From Helicobacter suis (GTDB taxonomy: Bacteria; Campylobacterota; Campylobacteria; Campylobacterales; Helicobacteraceae), in NCBI RefSeq assembly GCF_902196135.1, contig NZ_CABIKE010000011.1:1-64000 (forward strand): DNA of 64,000 nt. Reading direction: 5' to 3'. Under the pieces are notes generated by a model. The model was not told where the DNA came from and made no database searches. It saw only the letters and a list, made by a program, of their open reading frames with translations. Below, piece by piece: positions 8,815 through 16,383 of this stretch (position 1 is the stretch's first letter; every line of letters starts with the position of its first letter). The translations under genes and the position numbers were made by a program.

Positions 8815-9966
8815 ATGTATGCCTCTAAAGTAGAAAACCTTGCCCCCTCTAAGACCATTGCCATTAGCACCCTCGCCCAAGAACTCAAGGCACAGGGTAA
8901 AGATGTTTTGAGTTTTAGCGCTGGAGAGCCTGACTTTGATACGCCTAGCTCTATCAAAGAGGCCGCGATTAAGGCTATTGAACAGGGTTTTAGTAAATAC
9001 ACTGCTGTAAAGGGCATTCCAGAGTTGCTCAAAGCAATTTCAGATAAATTTAAACAAGAAAATAGCCTAGATTATGCACCCGATGAGGTGATGGTAAGCA
9101 ATGGAGCTAAACAATGTTTGTTTAATGCGATTCAAGCCCTTTTAAACCCCGGTGATGAGGTGATCATCCCTGCGCCTTACTGGGTGAGTTATCCTGAAAT
9201 TGTGAATTATAGCGGGGGCAAAAGTGTATTTTTACCCACTAGCTTAGAAAGTAATTTTAAGATCACCCCTGAGCAACTCAAAACCGCCCTCACACCTAAA
9301 ACTAAAATGCTCATTCTCTCTAGCCCATCTAATCCTACGGGTATGATTTATAGCAAAGAGGAATTGCAGGCTTTGGCTAGCGTCTTAGAAAAAACTAATG
9401 TTTGGGTACTAAGCGATGAAATTTATGAAAAACTCGTTTATGAGGGGGCGTTTTATTCTTTTGGGGCTTTGCCTAACATGCTTGATCGCACCATTAGTAT
9501 CAATGGATTAAGCAAAGCCTTTAGCATGACAGGTTGGCGTGTGGGGTATTTAGGCACAAAAGATAAAACTTTACTTAAACATATGGTAGCCCTGCAAAGC
9601 CATAGCACTTCTAACATTAACTCCATTACCCAAAGGGCTGCTCTAGCTGCTCTGCATGGGTGTGCACAGGTAGATATAGAAACCATGCGCCTAGCTTTTA
9701 AAGAAAGGCGCGATGTGGCTTTTGAAACTCTACGCCAAATCCCGGGTTTAACTATGATCAAACCACAGGGGGCTTTTTATCTGTGGATTAAAATTCCGGG
9801 GGATTCAACGCAATTTTGCCAACAACTGTTAGAGGAACAGGGGGTAGCATTTGTACCGGGTAGTGCCTTTGGCATGGAAGGGTTTGTGCGTATGTCTTAT
9901 GCTTGCTCTTTAGAACAGATTAAACAGGGATTAGAAAGGCTTAAGGTGTTTATGCAAAAGAGATAA
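8815..9966 (+). CDS. aspB: Aspartate aminotransferase (class I, PLP-dependent)
   Basis: Transfers the amino group between aspartate/glutamate and 2-oxo acids in the cytoplasm. The 383-residue fold type I protein shows the substrate segment SAGEPDFDTP (35-44), NPTG (173-176), DEIY (201-204), the Schiff-base lysine K234 in NGLSKAFSMTGWRVGY and a C-terminal arginine in VRMSYA. AAAAGGAG overlaps the end of accC and precedes the ATG. It is the last gene before the accessory cassette. Related class I enzymes can have broader specificity, so the exact substrate is inferred. Confidence 0.92.
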   Translation: MYASKVENLAPSKTIAISTLAQELKAQGKDVLSFSAGEPDFDTPSSIKEAAIKAIEQGFSKYTAVKGIPELLKAISDKFKQENSLDYAPDEVMVSNGAKQCLFNAIQALLNPGDEVIIPAPYWVSYPEIVNYSGGKSVFLPTSLESNFKITPEQLKTALTPKTKMLILSSPSNPTGMIYSKEELQALASVLEKTNVWVLSDEIYEKLVYEGAFYSFGALPNMLDRTISINGLSKAFSMTGWRVGYLGTKDKTLLKHMVALQSHSTSNINSITQRAALAALHGCAQVDIETMRLAFKERRDVAFETLRQIPGLTMIKPQGAFYLWIKIPGDSTQFCQQLLEEQGVAFVPGSAFGMEGFVRMSYACSLEQIKQGLERLKVFMQKR

Positions 9967-10102
9967 CTCTTTGAACTGTTTAATTTACATTGAGCGCATG
10001 TTTAGACTGCTAGCTTACTAGGGCATTGTGGTCTAAAGTAAAACTAATATAACCCTTAAGACTTTTAATTGTCTATTTTTGTTTAACAAAACATGCTTTG
10101 AA

Positions 10103-10132
10103 TATACTACAATGATTGTGTTTCTGATAAGG
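10103..10132 (+). promoter_or_regulatory. Probable promoter -10 and ribosome site of the accessory cassette
   Basis: TATACT at 10103-10108 is a good Helicobacter-type -10 in the AT-rich gap after aspB, with no clear -35. AAGG at 10129-10132 is spaced 7 bases from the GTG at 10140, which is why I prefer that start over the GTG at 10134. No other promoter-like sequence is evident inside the tightly packed cassette, so this one probably drives all of it. Confidence 0.45.
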
Positions 10133-10139
10133 TGTGTTT

Positions 10140-10889
10140 GTGGCATCGGAAATAAAGAACTTTTATTACCAAATTGATACAATAGGTAAAGATGCAACGG
10201 AACGAATGAAGCGGTTTGAAAAAACCTTGCAGGATACTTTAAGCCCCTATAAAAATCATAATGTAATTGCACCAATTCTTAGCCAAGAGAATAGCCAAGA
10301 GGTTGTGGAGTATTTTTTACAGGCGTTTTTCTTAAATCGCGCAAATATTGCGCTCCAGTGTTTTTTCTCTAATTTGTCCCTAGAGGATAAGCTGGCTCAA
10401 GACATTGAGGATAAGGAGAAAAATATCACTCTGGGGGTGCGTATCCCTAATCACCCCACTTTTTCTAAGGTTCTACCTAAGGGAATGTCTTTGTTAGTAC
10501 GGGGGTTTTTGCCCTATGGTGCGTCCTCTCCTATTTTTTATTCTAATGAAGTGAGTCTGACATCTAGTGATGCTAATGCGTATGAACAAGAATTAGAGGT
10601 GGCATGTATTAAAATTGAGAGTGGGAGGGGTCAGCGTGCTGTTAATAATCTTGTTAATTCAGCATGGATACAACAACTACCAAAATTTGGGATAGAAACA
10701 TCTGAGAGATTAGCGGAATGGATGGACTATTTAAAGTTTGAGGAAGAATACATTGAGTTTCACACAAGGCAGAAATTTTTAGTATTTAACGAGGATTTTT
10801 ACGAGAAACAGAGAAACAGAGAAACAGAGAAACAGAGAAACAGAGAAACAGAGAAACAGAGAAACAGAGCCAAAAATGCGTACTGGTAA
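10140..10889 (+). CDS. N-terminal fragment of the phase-variable helicase
   Basis: Reads about 221 residues of unique, mostly helical sequence with no domain I recognise, then enters the octamer repeat as EKQRNRET repeats, and ends at a TAA 23 bases past the tract. The N-terminal part may be a regulatory or substrate-binding domain of the helicase. The start is the GTG at 10140, 7 bases after AAGG; a GTG at 10134 would add two residues. In the present repeat state only this truncated 249-residue protein would be made. With one octamer fewer or two more, translation would continue into the next frame. Confidence 0.65.
   Translation: MASEIKNFYYQIDTIGKDATERMKRFEKTLQDTLSPYKNHNVIAPILSQENSQEVVEYFLQAFFLNRANIALQCFFSNLSLEDKLAQDIEDKEKNITLGVRIPNHPTFSKVLPKGMSLLVRGFLPYGASSPIFYSNEVSLTSSDANAYEQELEVACIKIESGRGQRAVNNLVNSAWIQQLPKFGIETSERLAEWMDYLKFEEEYIEFHTRQKFLVFNEDFYEKQRNRETEKQRNRETEKQRNRAKNAYW
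10803..10866 (+). repeat. Eight tandem copies of the octamer GAGAAACA (phase-variation tract)
   Basis: GAGAAACA is repeated exactly eight times at 10803-10866, followed by a partial GAG. The unit is not a multiple of three, so each gain or loss shifts the reading frame. The upstream ORF is in frame 0 (start position modulo 3) and the downstream helicase ORF in frame 2. The downstream frame is open back through the tract. Removing one unit (seven copies) or adding two (ten copies) joins them; the present eight copies is an off state. This is a slipped-strand switch of the kind known for Helicobacter surface and restriction genes, but placed inside a helicase gene. Confidence 0.9.
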
Positions 10890-10966
10890 TTAAAGCTGAT
10901 TCATACAGAAAGCAATTAGAGTATATCCGATCGTATCTTAGTTTTAGAGGGGCAGACTGTGAGATT

Positions 10967-12832
10967 GTGCCACGGGACGCGTCTTTACACCCTGTAGATT
11001 TTAAGCCTAACCCCGATTTTAAAAATAACAAAGATAAAAATAACAAAGATAAAAATAACAAAGATAAAAAGCCAGAAAGCTATAGATTTTTAGGTTATCA
11101 CGAGGTTAGAAACCAAAACCTAGTTAAAAAATATGCTAAGTGGTTGCGGGGCTATCTATCTTTTCTATCGCAGAAAAAACACAAGAAGCAGCAAGTTGAA
11201 GATGCTGTTCTATCACAGCAAGCACGGCAAGTTGAAGTTGCTGATTATAAATTTCTTGAAATCCAAATAAAGCTAGAAGAAGAACAAAAATCAGAAGTAC
11301 CTGGGGTTGGGTTTTGGGGAATGTCGGTGTTAGGCGAATTAGCCCAAATAAAGCGACAAAAGAGGGCATATCAAGACATTGTAAGCAATAAAAATTGTGC
11401 TAACCCCTATTTAGCAGATTTCTTATTTGATATTAGCCGCGCACGCCAGCCTCGAACTTTAAAGTCTATAGACACTTGGTTTAATACAGATTTGAATGAA
11501 AAGCAAAGATTAGCGGTACAAAAGATGCTAGGTGCTAGAGATATTGCACTAGTTCAGGGGCCCCCGGGCACAGGGAAAACCACAGTGATTGCAGAAGCTA
11601 TTTTGCAATTTGTACAAAGAGGCCAGAGTGTGCTTTTATCTAGCCAATCCCATGAGGCAATTGATAATGCGCTAGAGCGCCTTCCTAATCATCTAAGCCT
11701 TAAGGTGATTCGTTTAAATAAAGACAAGAAACGAATCAAGGATAGCCCCTATGCTGAAGAAGATTCCCTTAGGCGCTATTATAGTGCTTCAAAAGACTAT
11801 GCCCAAGAAATTCTAAACTCCCCTCAAGAAATGCAAAAGCAGGTAGATATTTTAGAGGAGTGGCTAAAAGGCGTGGGTTATATCCAAGAGCATTTAGAAT
11901 CTACAGCTACTAAGCTTAACACCCTTAATACAGAAATATCAGAGAAAAAAGCCATAAGAGATCAAGAGTTACAGGCCTATGAAGTGGCCCTAGAGGCCTA
12001 CAGAAAAGAGCTAGAATTAATAAAAGCATGGCAGTCTTTGCAAGAGTTTTTGTATGTGAGACGCTTAGATGTTATGGATATGGAAAGATTGCCTTCTAGT
12101 GTAGAAAATCTTGTAAAGCATTTATTGGTTTTACATGAAAGGTGTGCTTTGAAGCGGCCTTTTGATTCTTTTGACTTTGATCGCTCTAGTCATGAAAATA
12201 AAATCTATGTATTAAAATTTCTATATCAGAACCACCAACAACTTCTAAAATTCCAAGATCAGATTCAACAAGATATGTTGTTTTTGTCGCAGTTGCAAGC
12301 AGAAAATTTACAAGATACACAGGCTAAAGTCCAGATAGATCAGATCGAACAAGAACTTAAACAAATAGAGCAGGCAATGGAGGCCGGGGAAGATTTAAAT
12401 CAAAGGTGGAGGGAATTGCGCAATCAAAGAGCAGAACTTAAAAATAAACACACTGCTTTAAACCACGAATGTTACGCAATATTTAAAGACCATGAAAATG
12501 TGTGTGCGCCTATTGAAAGTATCTTACAAGCTAGAAACTTGGCAAATTTGCTACAACAAAGGCTAAAACATCTTTCAGAGAGTAATTCTAAGATTCAAGA
12601 CTGTATAAAAGCTGTGGTGCGGGAAATACAGACTAGGCACATTCCAGCAGAACCGCTATACAATGACTCACTCCAACAAGAAATCCAAGTTTTACAAGAG
12701 CAACAACAAGTCCAGCAAAAATTTAGAGAACAAAAGGAAAAACAAGCCACAGAATGCTTACAAAAACTCCAAGAACTCTTAAATCTTGAAAACTCTGAGC
12801 TTAATTTAGATGAGGCACAAAACAAGCTATAA
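10967..12832 (+). CDS. Helicase fragment: hinge, motif I and coiled-coil insertion
   Basis: Holds the first half of the superfamily 1 core: LNEKQRLAVQ (Q motif-like), Walker A GPPGTGKTT (residues 198-206 from the GTG at 10967) and LLSSQSHEAIDNAL (motif Ia). A long Gln/Glu/Lys-rich coiled coil follows from about residue 280 to the end, like the insertions in large DNA2/NAM7 helicases. The frame is open upstream of the GTG to the octamer tract, with protein-like sequence (CVLVIKADSYRKQLEYIRSY), so the GTG is not the natural start. It ends early at a TAA caused by an apparent one-base deletion in CAAAACAAG; the neighbouring frame continues at once as AIKVQQEIKDKL. Confidence 0.65.
   Translation: MPRDASLHPVDFKPNPDFKNNKDKNNKDKNNKDKKPESYRFLGYHEVRNQNLVKKYAKWLRGYLSFLSQKKHKKQQVEDAVLSQQARQVEVADYKFLEIQIKLEEEQKSEVPGVGFWGMSVLGELAQIKRQKRAYQDIVSNKNCANPYLADFLFDISRARQPRTLKSIDTWFNTDLNEKQRLAVQKMLGARDIALVQGPPGTGKTTVIAEAILQFVQRGQSVLLSSQSHEAIDNALERLPNHLSLKVIRLNKDKKRIKDSPYAEEDSLRRYYSASKDYAQEILNSPQEMQKQVDILEEWLKGVGYIQEHLESTATKLNTLNTEISEKKAIRDQELQAYEVALEAYRKELELIKAWQSLQEFLYVRRLDVMDMERLPSSVENLVKHLLVLHERCALKRPFDSFDFDRSSHENKIYVLKFLYQNHQQLLKFQDQIQQDMLFLSQLQAENLQDTQAKVQIDQIEQELKQIEQAMEAGEDLNQRWRELRNQRAELKNKHTALNHECYAIFKDHENVCAPIESILQARNLANLLQQRLKHLSESNSKIQDCIKAVVREIQTRHIPAEPLYNDSLQQEIQVLQEQQQVQQKFREQKEKQATECLQKLQELLNLENSELNLDEAQNKL
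11023..11067 (+). repeat. Three 15-bp in-frame repeats encoding NNKDK
   Basis: A 15-bp unit (AATAACAAAGATAAA) is repeated three times and encodes NNKDK-NNKDK-NNKDK, a charged flexible linker between the N-terminal domain and the helicase core. Because 15 is a multiple of three, copy changes would alter linker length but not frame. It lies about 160 bp after the frame-switching octamer tract. Confidence 0.8.
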
Positions 12833-12912
12833 AAGTCCAGCAAGAGATTAAAGATAAACTAAGAGAACATAGAGAAAAGTTTGGAAAACACCAAAGAATT
12901 TTTGAAAAATGG

Positions 12913-13185
12913 GTGCAGGTAGTAGGTGAAAGTTCTGTTGCAAGTGATTATAAGGAAATAGAAGACACTTTTAAACCTCGTTGTAATGTCGTGGCTATCA
13001 CATCTAATAGTGGCAGCAAACAACTTGATAAACATTGGGGCTATTTTGATGTGGTGATCATTGATGAGGTGTCTAAATCCACCCCTTTAGAATTATTAAT
13101 GCCTTTAATGCGGGCTAGAAAAGCAATTTTGATTGGAGATTACCGCCAGCTCCCGCCTACCTTTGGAGAGGATATACACTTATGA
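12913..13185 (+). CDS. Helicase fragment: motifs II and III
   Basis: Encodes the Walker B motif VVIIDEVSKSTPLELL and motif III LIGDYRQLPPTFGED of the same helicase. The frame is open upstream to about 12814 and joins the previous piece if one A is restored. It ends at a TGA created by an apparent loss of one TA in GATATACAC; with TATA restored, GEDIYTYEEELIKE would read straight into the next piece. The GTG at 12913 is an arbitrary internal codon, not a supported start. Confidence 0.6.
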   Translation: MQVVGESSVASDYKEIEDTFKPRCNVVAITSNSGSKQLDKHWGYFDVVIIDEVSKSTPLELLMPLMRARKAILIGDYRQLPPTFGEDIHL

Positions 13186-14026
13186 AGAGGAATTGATTAA
13201 AGAATTACAAGAAATGGGCGAGGAGAGCATGCTCAATCAAGATCAATCTTTTAGATTTAGAAAAATGGTGAGCGCTACTTTATTAAAAGAATTATTTGAA
13301 CAAGCGCCTGAGATGATCAAGGAACAGTTAACAGAGCAGTACCGCATGCATCCAAGAATTATGAGAATGGTGAATCGTTTTTATAAAGAGCCTTTAATTT
13401 GTGCTAATCCTGATAAAGATAGATCCCATGGTTTGCAATTAGGGAAGTTTCTAACACCAGAAACTCATTGTCTGTGGATAGACACCACTACAGAAATCCA
13501 AACAAAGGATAATTACAACCAACAAGAAGCTAGTTTGATTGCCAAAACCCTTAAAACTATGGATTTACAACTAGGACAAAGAGAAGAAAAAGTACAAGTT
13601 GGGGTGGTGAGTTTTTACCAAGCACAGGTTAGGCGCATTAAAGAAGAAATCAGAAAGGAAATGGGGAGCTTTGAAAATTTTAAGGCTTTAAATGTAGATG
13701 TGAATACAGTGATTCGCTATCAAGGGAAGGAAAAACCCATGATCTTAGTGAGTATGGTGGCTACTAGGACTAAAAAGAGTCAACATGCCAACACTGCTAG
13801 ATATGAATTTGTCAATGTGGCGTGGTCTAGGGCGCAAAATCTACTCATGGTATTTGGCAGCATGGAAGTTTTTAAAGAACAAGAAGTGTATCTCTCTAGT
13901 AGAGAAAAAGTTAAAGTCTATAGAGAAACCATACAAGATTTAGAATTTGGATTCCCAGAATCTAGCACATGCTCTATGGAGGAATACCAAAAATCTCTAG
14001 AGATTGCCTTAAAGGATTCTAAATGA
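13133..14026 (+). CDS. Helicase C-terminal fragment: motifs IV to VI
   Basis: Supplies the second RecA-like domain: TEQYRMHPRIMRMVNRFY (motif IV region), VNTVIRYQGKEKPMILVSM (motif V) and FVNVAWSRAQNLLMVFGS (motif VI, here AWSRAQ where relatives usually have ALSRAR). The genuine part begins near YTYEEELIKELQEMG at about 13176; the first residues of this ORF are out-of-frame read-through of the previous piece. The TGA at 14024-14026 overlaps the ATG of the next gene by 4 bp, so the helicase and the PIN-like protein were translationally coupled. Confidence 0.65.
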   Translation: MEITASSRLPLERIYTYEEELIKELQEMGEESMLNQDQSFRFRKMVSATLLKELFEQAPEMIKEQLTEQYRMHPRIMRMVNRFYKEPLICANPDKDRSHGLQLGKFLTPETHCLWIDTTTEIQTKDNYNQQEASLIAKTLKTMDLQLGQREEKVQVGVVSFYQAQVRRIKEEIRKEMGSFENFKALNVDVNTVIRYQGKEKPMILVSMVATRTKKSQHANTARYEFVNVAWSRAQNLLMVFGSMEVFKEQEVYLSSREKVKVYRETIQDLEFGFPESSTCSMEEYQKSLEIALKDSK

Positions 14027-16383
14027 GTAGCACTATTCTTAAAGAAAAAATTGCCTATCCCATTGGTGTTTATAATTTGAATTTAAGCTATACAACAGAA
14101 CGGCCAGTTACCGCCTTTGAAAATCTGATCTTAGAGTTGGTGTCTGAGCAAATTCCATGCACGCCAGAGGAGTTAGCAGAGGTTCTTAAGGTAGAAATAA
14201 AACTCTTTAAAAAAGCGCTTGAGCATTTAAAAAGTCTTGGGTTTATAGAAGAACATTCGGGTGCTATGCGTTTAAGTAAGGCAGGACAGAAGTTTTTTAA
14301 GGAAAAGAAAGCACTAAGTAGGGGAAAGGATGAGAAGTTAGAATTCTTTATAGACTACGCTAGTGAAAATAAGATGTGTTCACGAAAAGAGGATGCATGG
14401 AAGGAGATTGAAGAAGAAAAGATTAAGGCAGGACAGAAGTTTTTTAAGGAAAAGAAAGCACTAAGTAGGGGAAAGGATGAGAAGTTAGAATTCTTTATAG
14501 ACTACGCTAGTGAAAATAAGATGTGTTCACGAAAAGAGGATGCATGGAAGGAGATTGAAGAAGAAAAGATTAAGGCAGGACAGAAGTTTTTTAAGGAAAA
14601 GAAAGCACTAAGTAGGGGAAAGGATGAGAAGTTAGAATTCTTTATAGACTACGCTAGTGAAAATAAGATGTGTTCACGAAAAGAGGATGCATGGAAGGAG
14701 ATTGAAGAAGAAAAGATTGAAGATCGTGTTGTAAAACTAAAGGAAGTTGGGTACCACTCTGTGGTGCTTGAGGATGTGTGTAGATTTGATTTAGATTTTG
14801 AGCATTTATTAGAGTTTTTAAATAGAAACTCCAATAGCCTTGAGTGGTATGATCCTAATAACACAGAGATTACAGATTATAAACACTATGAGGCAACATC
14901 TCAGCGATTTTGCCCTTTAACACTAGAATTAGAGATAGATGATAATAATAATCTTTCTATCCACACAGATTCTAAAGATTTTGATAAGTGGGTAGAACGG
15001 TTAGATAAGGAGGTGGTGTATCAAGAACTTGTGCGTCCTTTCTTACCTCCTAGAGATGAAAATGCTAAGAATCTGGATTTAAAATGGTCAGAGGTAAGAA
15101 CAGGCCAAATAGCCCTCCAAGTCCCATCATATGCCAAATTAGCTCTTATCTGGGGAGAATCTCTACACCATGCTAATTCAGCTCTTCCCTGGGAAGAATC
15201 TCCATATCCAGTACCAAAAAATATCCCCACAATCCATTATGATGCCTCTATACAAACTCCTTCTTTACAAGGCCAACATCTAAAACTCCCAGCCACTAAC
15301 TCTAAAGATTCTGAGGGTAGTCTTTGTGTGTATGCAATCAAAGATAGAGAAAAAACCGAGCAGATTTTATATGCAAACATGCCCTATTACTACAACAATA
15401 GCCGCTATTACACCCCTCGTTATATCATCATGGCTAGAGCATGGGATTGGCAGAACTTTTGGCAGGGTCTGTTATGTGTTTATAATCTTGATGTCTATGT
15501 ATTTGCGGCACATTTTATTGAAAAAGAGGAATGGGTAGAGGCGCTTTTTAGCACTAGGCCTGAAATTAATTTGCAAGAGTGTGTGGAGTTATGCGAAAAA
15601 ATCAAGCAAACTTGGAAACAAGATATGGGGACAAAGGCATGGCTAGAATATTTGCCCTTACTTGATAACTCTGAAGACTTAAAGATTACTAGAAAATTAG
15701 TTGGTGGGGATATTCCTTTAGCAAAACTTTCTAAGCATTTTGTAGAAAAACTCATTAAACGATCGATGCAAGAAGACCCTAGCCAAGTATTTGCAAATAT
15801 ACAGGTTCCGGGTATTAAAAACTACTGCGCACTCCAACGCCTTTTAAAAGAGAGTAAAGTCTCTTTAGAGACACTCCAAAAGATAGAGCGAGGTATTAAG
15901 GAGTTTAAAGAACTTTTACAAAGCTGTTTCCATCCAAATTTCCAAGACTTACTCCAGCAATTACAAGATTATAAAAACAAGATTGATCAAAATTTTAAAG
16001 AGCCTACCCAGGAAAAATACGCTCTGTTGGATCTCGATCTTTTAAAACAGGTGCGAGTCAAAGAAATTAAAGATAGGATACAGGGGAGGGTATTACTAAA
16101 AGCTAGCATGCAAGAATTAGAATTGCCACAAGGTGTACTCTCTTTACAAGAAGTCTCTCCTAGATCATTCCTATTACAACACATGTTTGGTAATAAAGAC
16201 TATAGCAAGCTAGATCAAATACTAGCCTGCGCGTATCATTATTGCCTAAATGATGTTGTGATTTATAGCAATAATAAAAGTTTAACCTCTGATGCACACC
16301 GTTTTGGTTTAAAAGTGGAGGCGATTGAAAACTCCACACACAAGAGTAACAAACATAAAAACAAAAAGAAAGGAAAAGAATGA
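14023..16383 (+). CDS. Winged-helix protein with tandem repeats and a PIN-like C-terminus
   Basis: I recognise no named family for the whole 786-residue protein. Residues about 28-90 look like a winged helix (TPEELAEVLKVEIKLFKKAL then GFIEEHSGAMRLSKAGQKFF). Residues 87-233 are three identical 49-residue repeats. The middle (about 240-660) is uncharacterised and rich in aromatic residues. Residues about 664-770 resemble a PIN nuclease: ALLDLDLL (D670), SMQELELP (E698), LDQILACAYHY (D731) and DVVIYSNNKSL, where the usual last aspartate is N751. A Lys-rich tail follows. It overlaps its neighbours by ATGA at both ends. A nucleic-acid targeting or cleaving role with the helicase is inference. Confidence 0.75.
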   Translation: MSSTILKEKIAYPIGVYNLNLSYTTERPVTAFENLILELVSEQIPCTPEELAEVLKVEIKLFKKALEHLKSLGFIEEHSGAMRLSKAGQKFFKEKKALSRGKDEKLEFFIDYASENKMCSRKEDAWKEIEEEKIKAGQKFFKEKKALSRGKDEKLEFFIDYASENKMCSRKEDAWKEIEEEKIKAGQKFFKEKKALSRGKDEKLEFFIDYASENKMCSRKEDAWKEIEEEKIEDRVVKLKEVGYHSVVLEDVCRFDLDFEHLLEFLNRNSNSLEWYDPNNTEITDYKHYEATSQRFCPLTLELEIDDNNNLSIHTDSKDFDKWVERLDKEVVYQELVRPFLPPRDENAKNLDLKWSEVRTGQIALQVPSYAKLALIWGESLHHANSALPWEESPYPVPKNIPTIHYDASIQTPSLQGQHLKLPATNSKDSEGSLCVYAIKDREKTEQILYANMPYYYNNSRYYTPRYIIMARAWDWQNFWQGLLCVYNLDVYVFAAHFIEKEEWVEALFSTRPEINLQECVELCEKIKQTWKQDMGTKAWLEYLPLLDNSEDLKITRKLVGGDIPLAKLSKHFVEKLIKRSMQEDPSQVFANIQVPGIKNYCALQRLLKESKVSLETLQKIERGIKEFKELLQSCFHPNFQDLLQQLQDYKNKIDQNFKEPTQEKYALLDLDLLKQVRVKEIKDRIQGRVLLKASMQELELPQGVLSLQEVSPRSFLLQHMFGNKDYSKLDQILACAYHYCLNDVVIYSNNKSLTSDAHRFGLKVEAIENSTHKSNKHKNKKKGKE
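14281..14721 (+). repeat. Perfect 147-bp tandem triplication within a coding gene
   Basis: Copies begin at 14281, 14428 and 14575 with GCAGGACAGAAG and are identical except where the last copy leaves the repeat (GATTGA instead of GATTAAG). Each encodes a 49-residue charged helical unit from AGQKFFKEKKALS to WKEIEEEKIK. The unit is in frame, so copy-number changes lengthen or shorten the protein by 49 residues without breaking it. Near-perfect identity implies recent expansion or ongoing recombination. Confidence 0.95.

Larger units (their letters stand above)
10140..14026 (+). pseudogene. Superfamily 1 DNA2/NAM7-like helicase gene, phase-off and frameshifted
   Basis: Four consecutive ORF pieces reassemble into one protein of about 1,290 residues. 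In order these are a unique N-terminal domain, a repeat-encoded hinge, the first helicase half, a long coiled-coil insertion and the second helicase half. All helicase motifs are spread across the pieces: LNEKQRLAVQ, GPPGTGKTT, IIDEVSKS, GDYRQLPP, TEQYRMHPRI, VNTVIRYQGKE and VNVAWSRAQ. Break 1 is the 8-bp repeat tract (10803-10866). Break 2, near 12819-12822, is repaired by adding one A to CAAAACAAG. Break 3, near 13173-13180, is repaired by adding one TA to GATATACAC. Break 1 is potentially reversible; breaks 2 and 3 look like decay or assembly error. The stop overlaps the next gene by ATGA. Confidence 0.8.

Noticed and set aside
14281-14721. CRISPR array
   Set aside because: The repeats are contiguous 147-bp coding units with no spacers.
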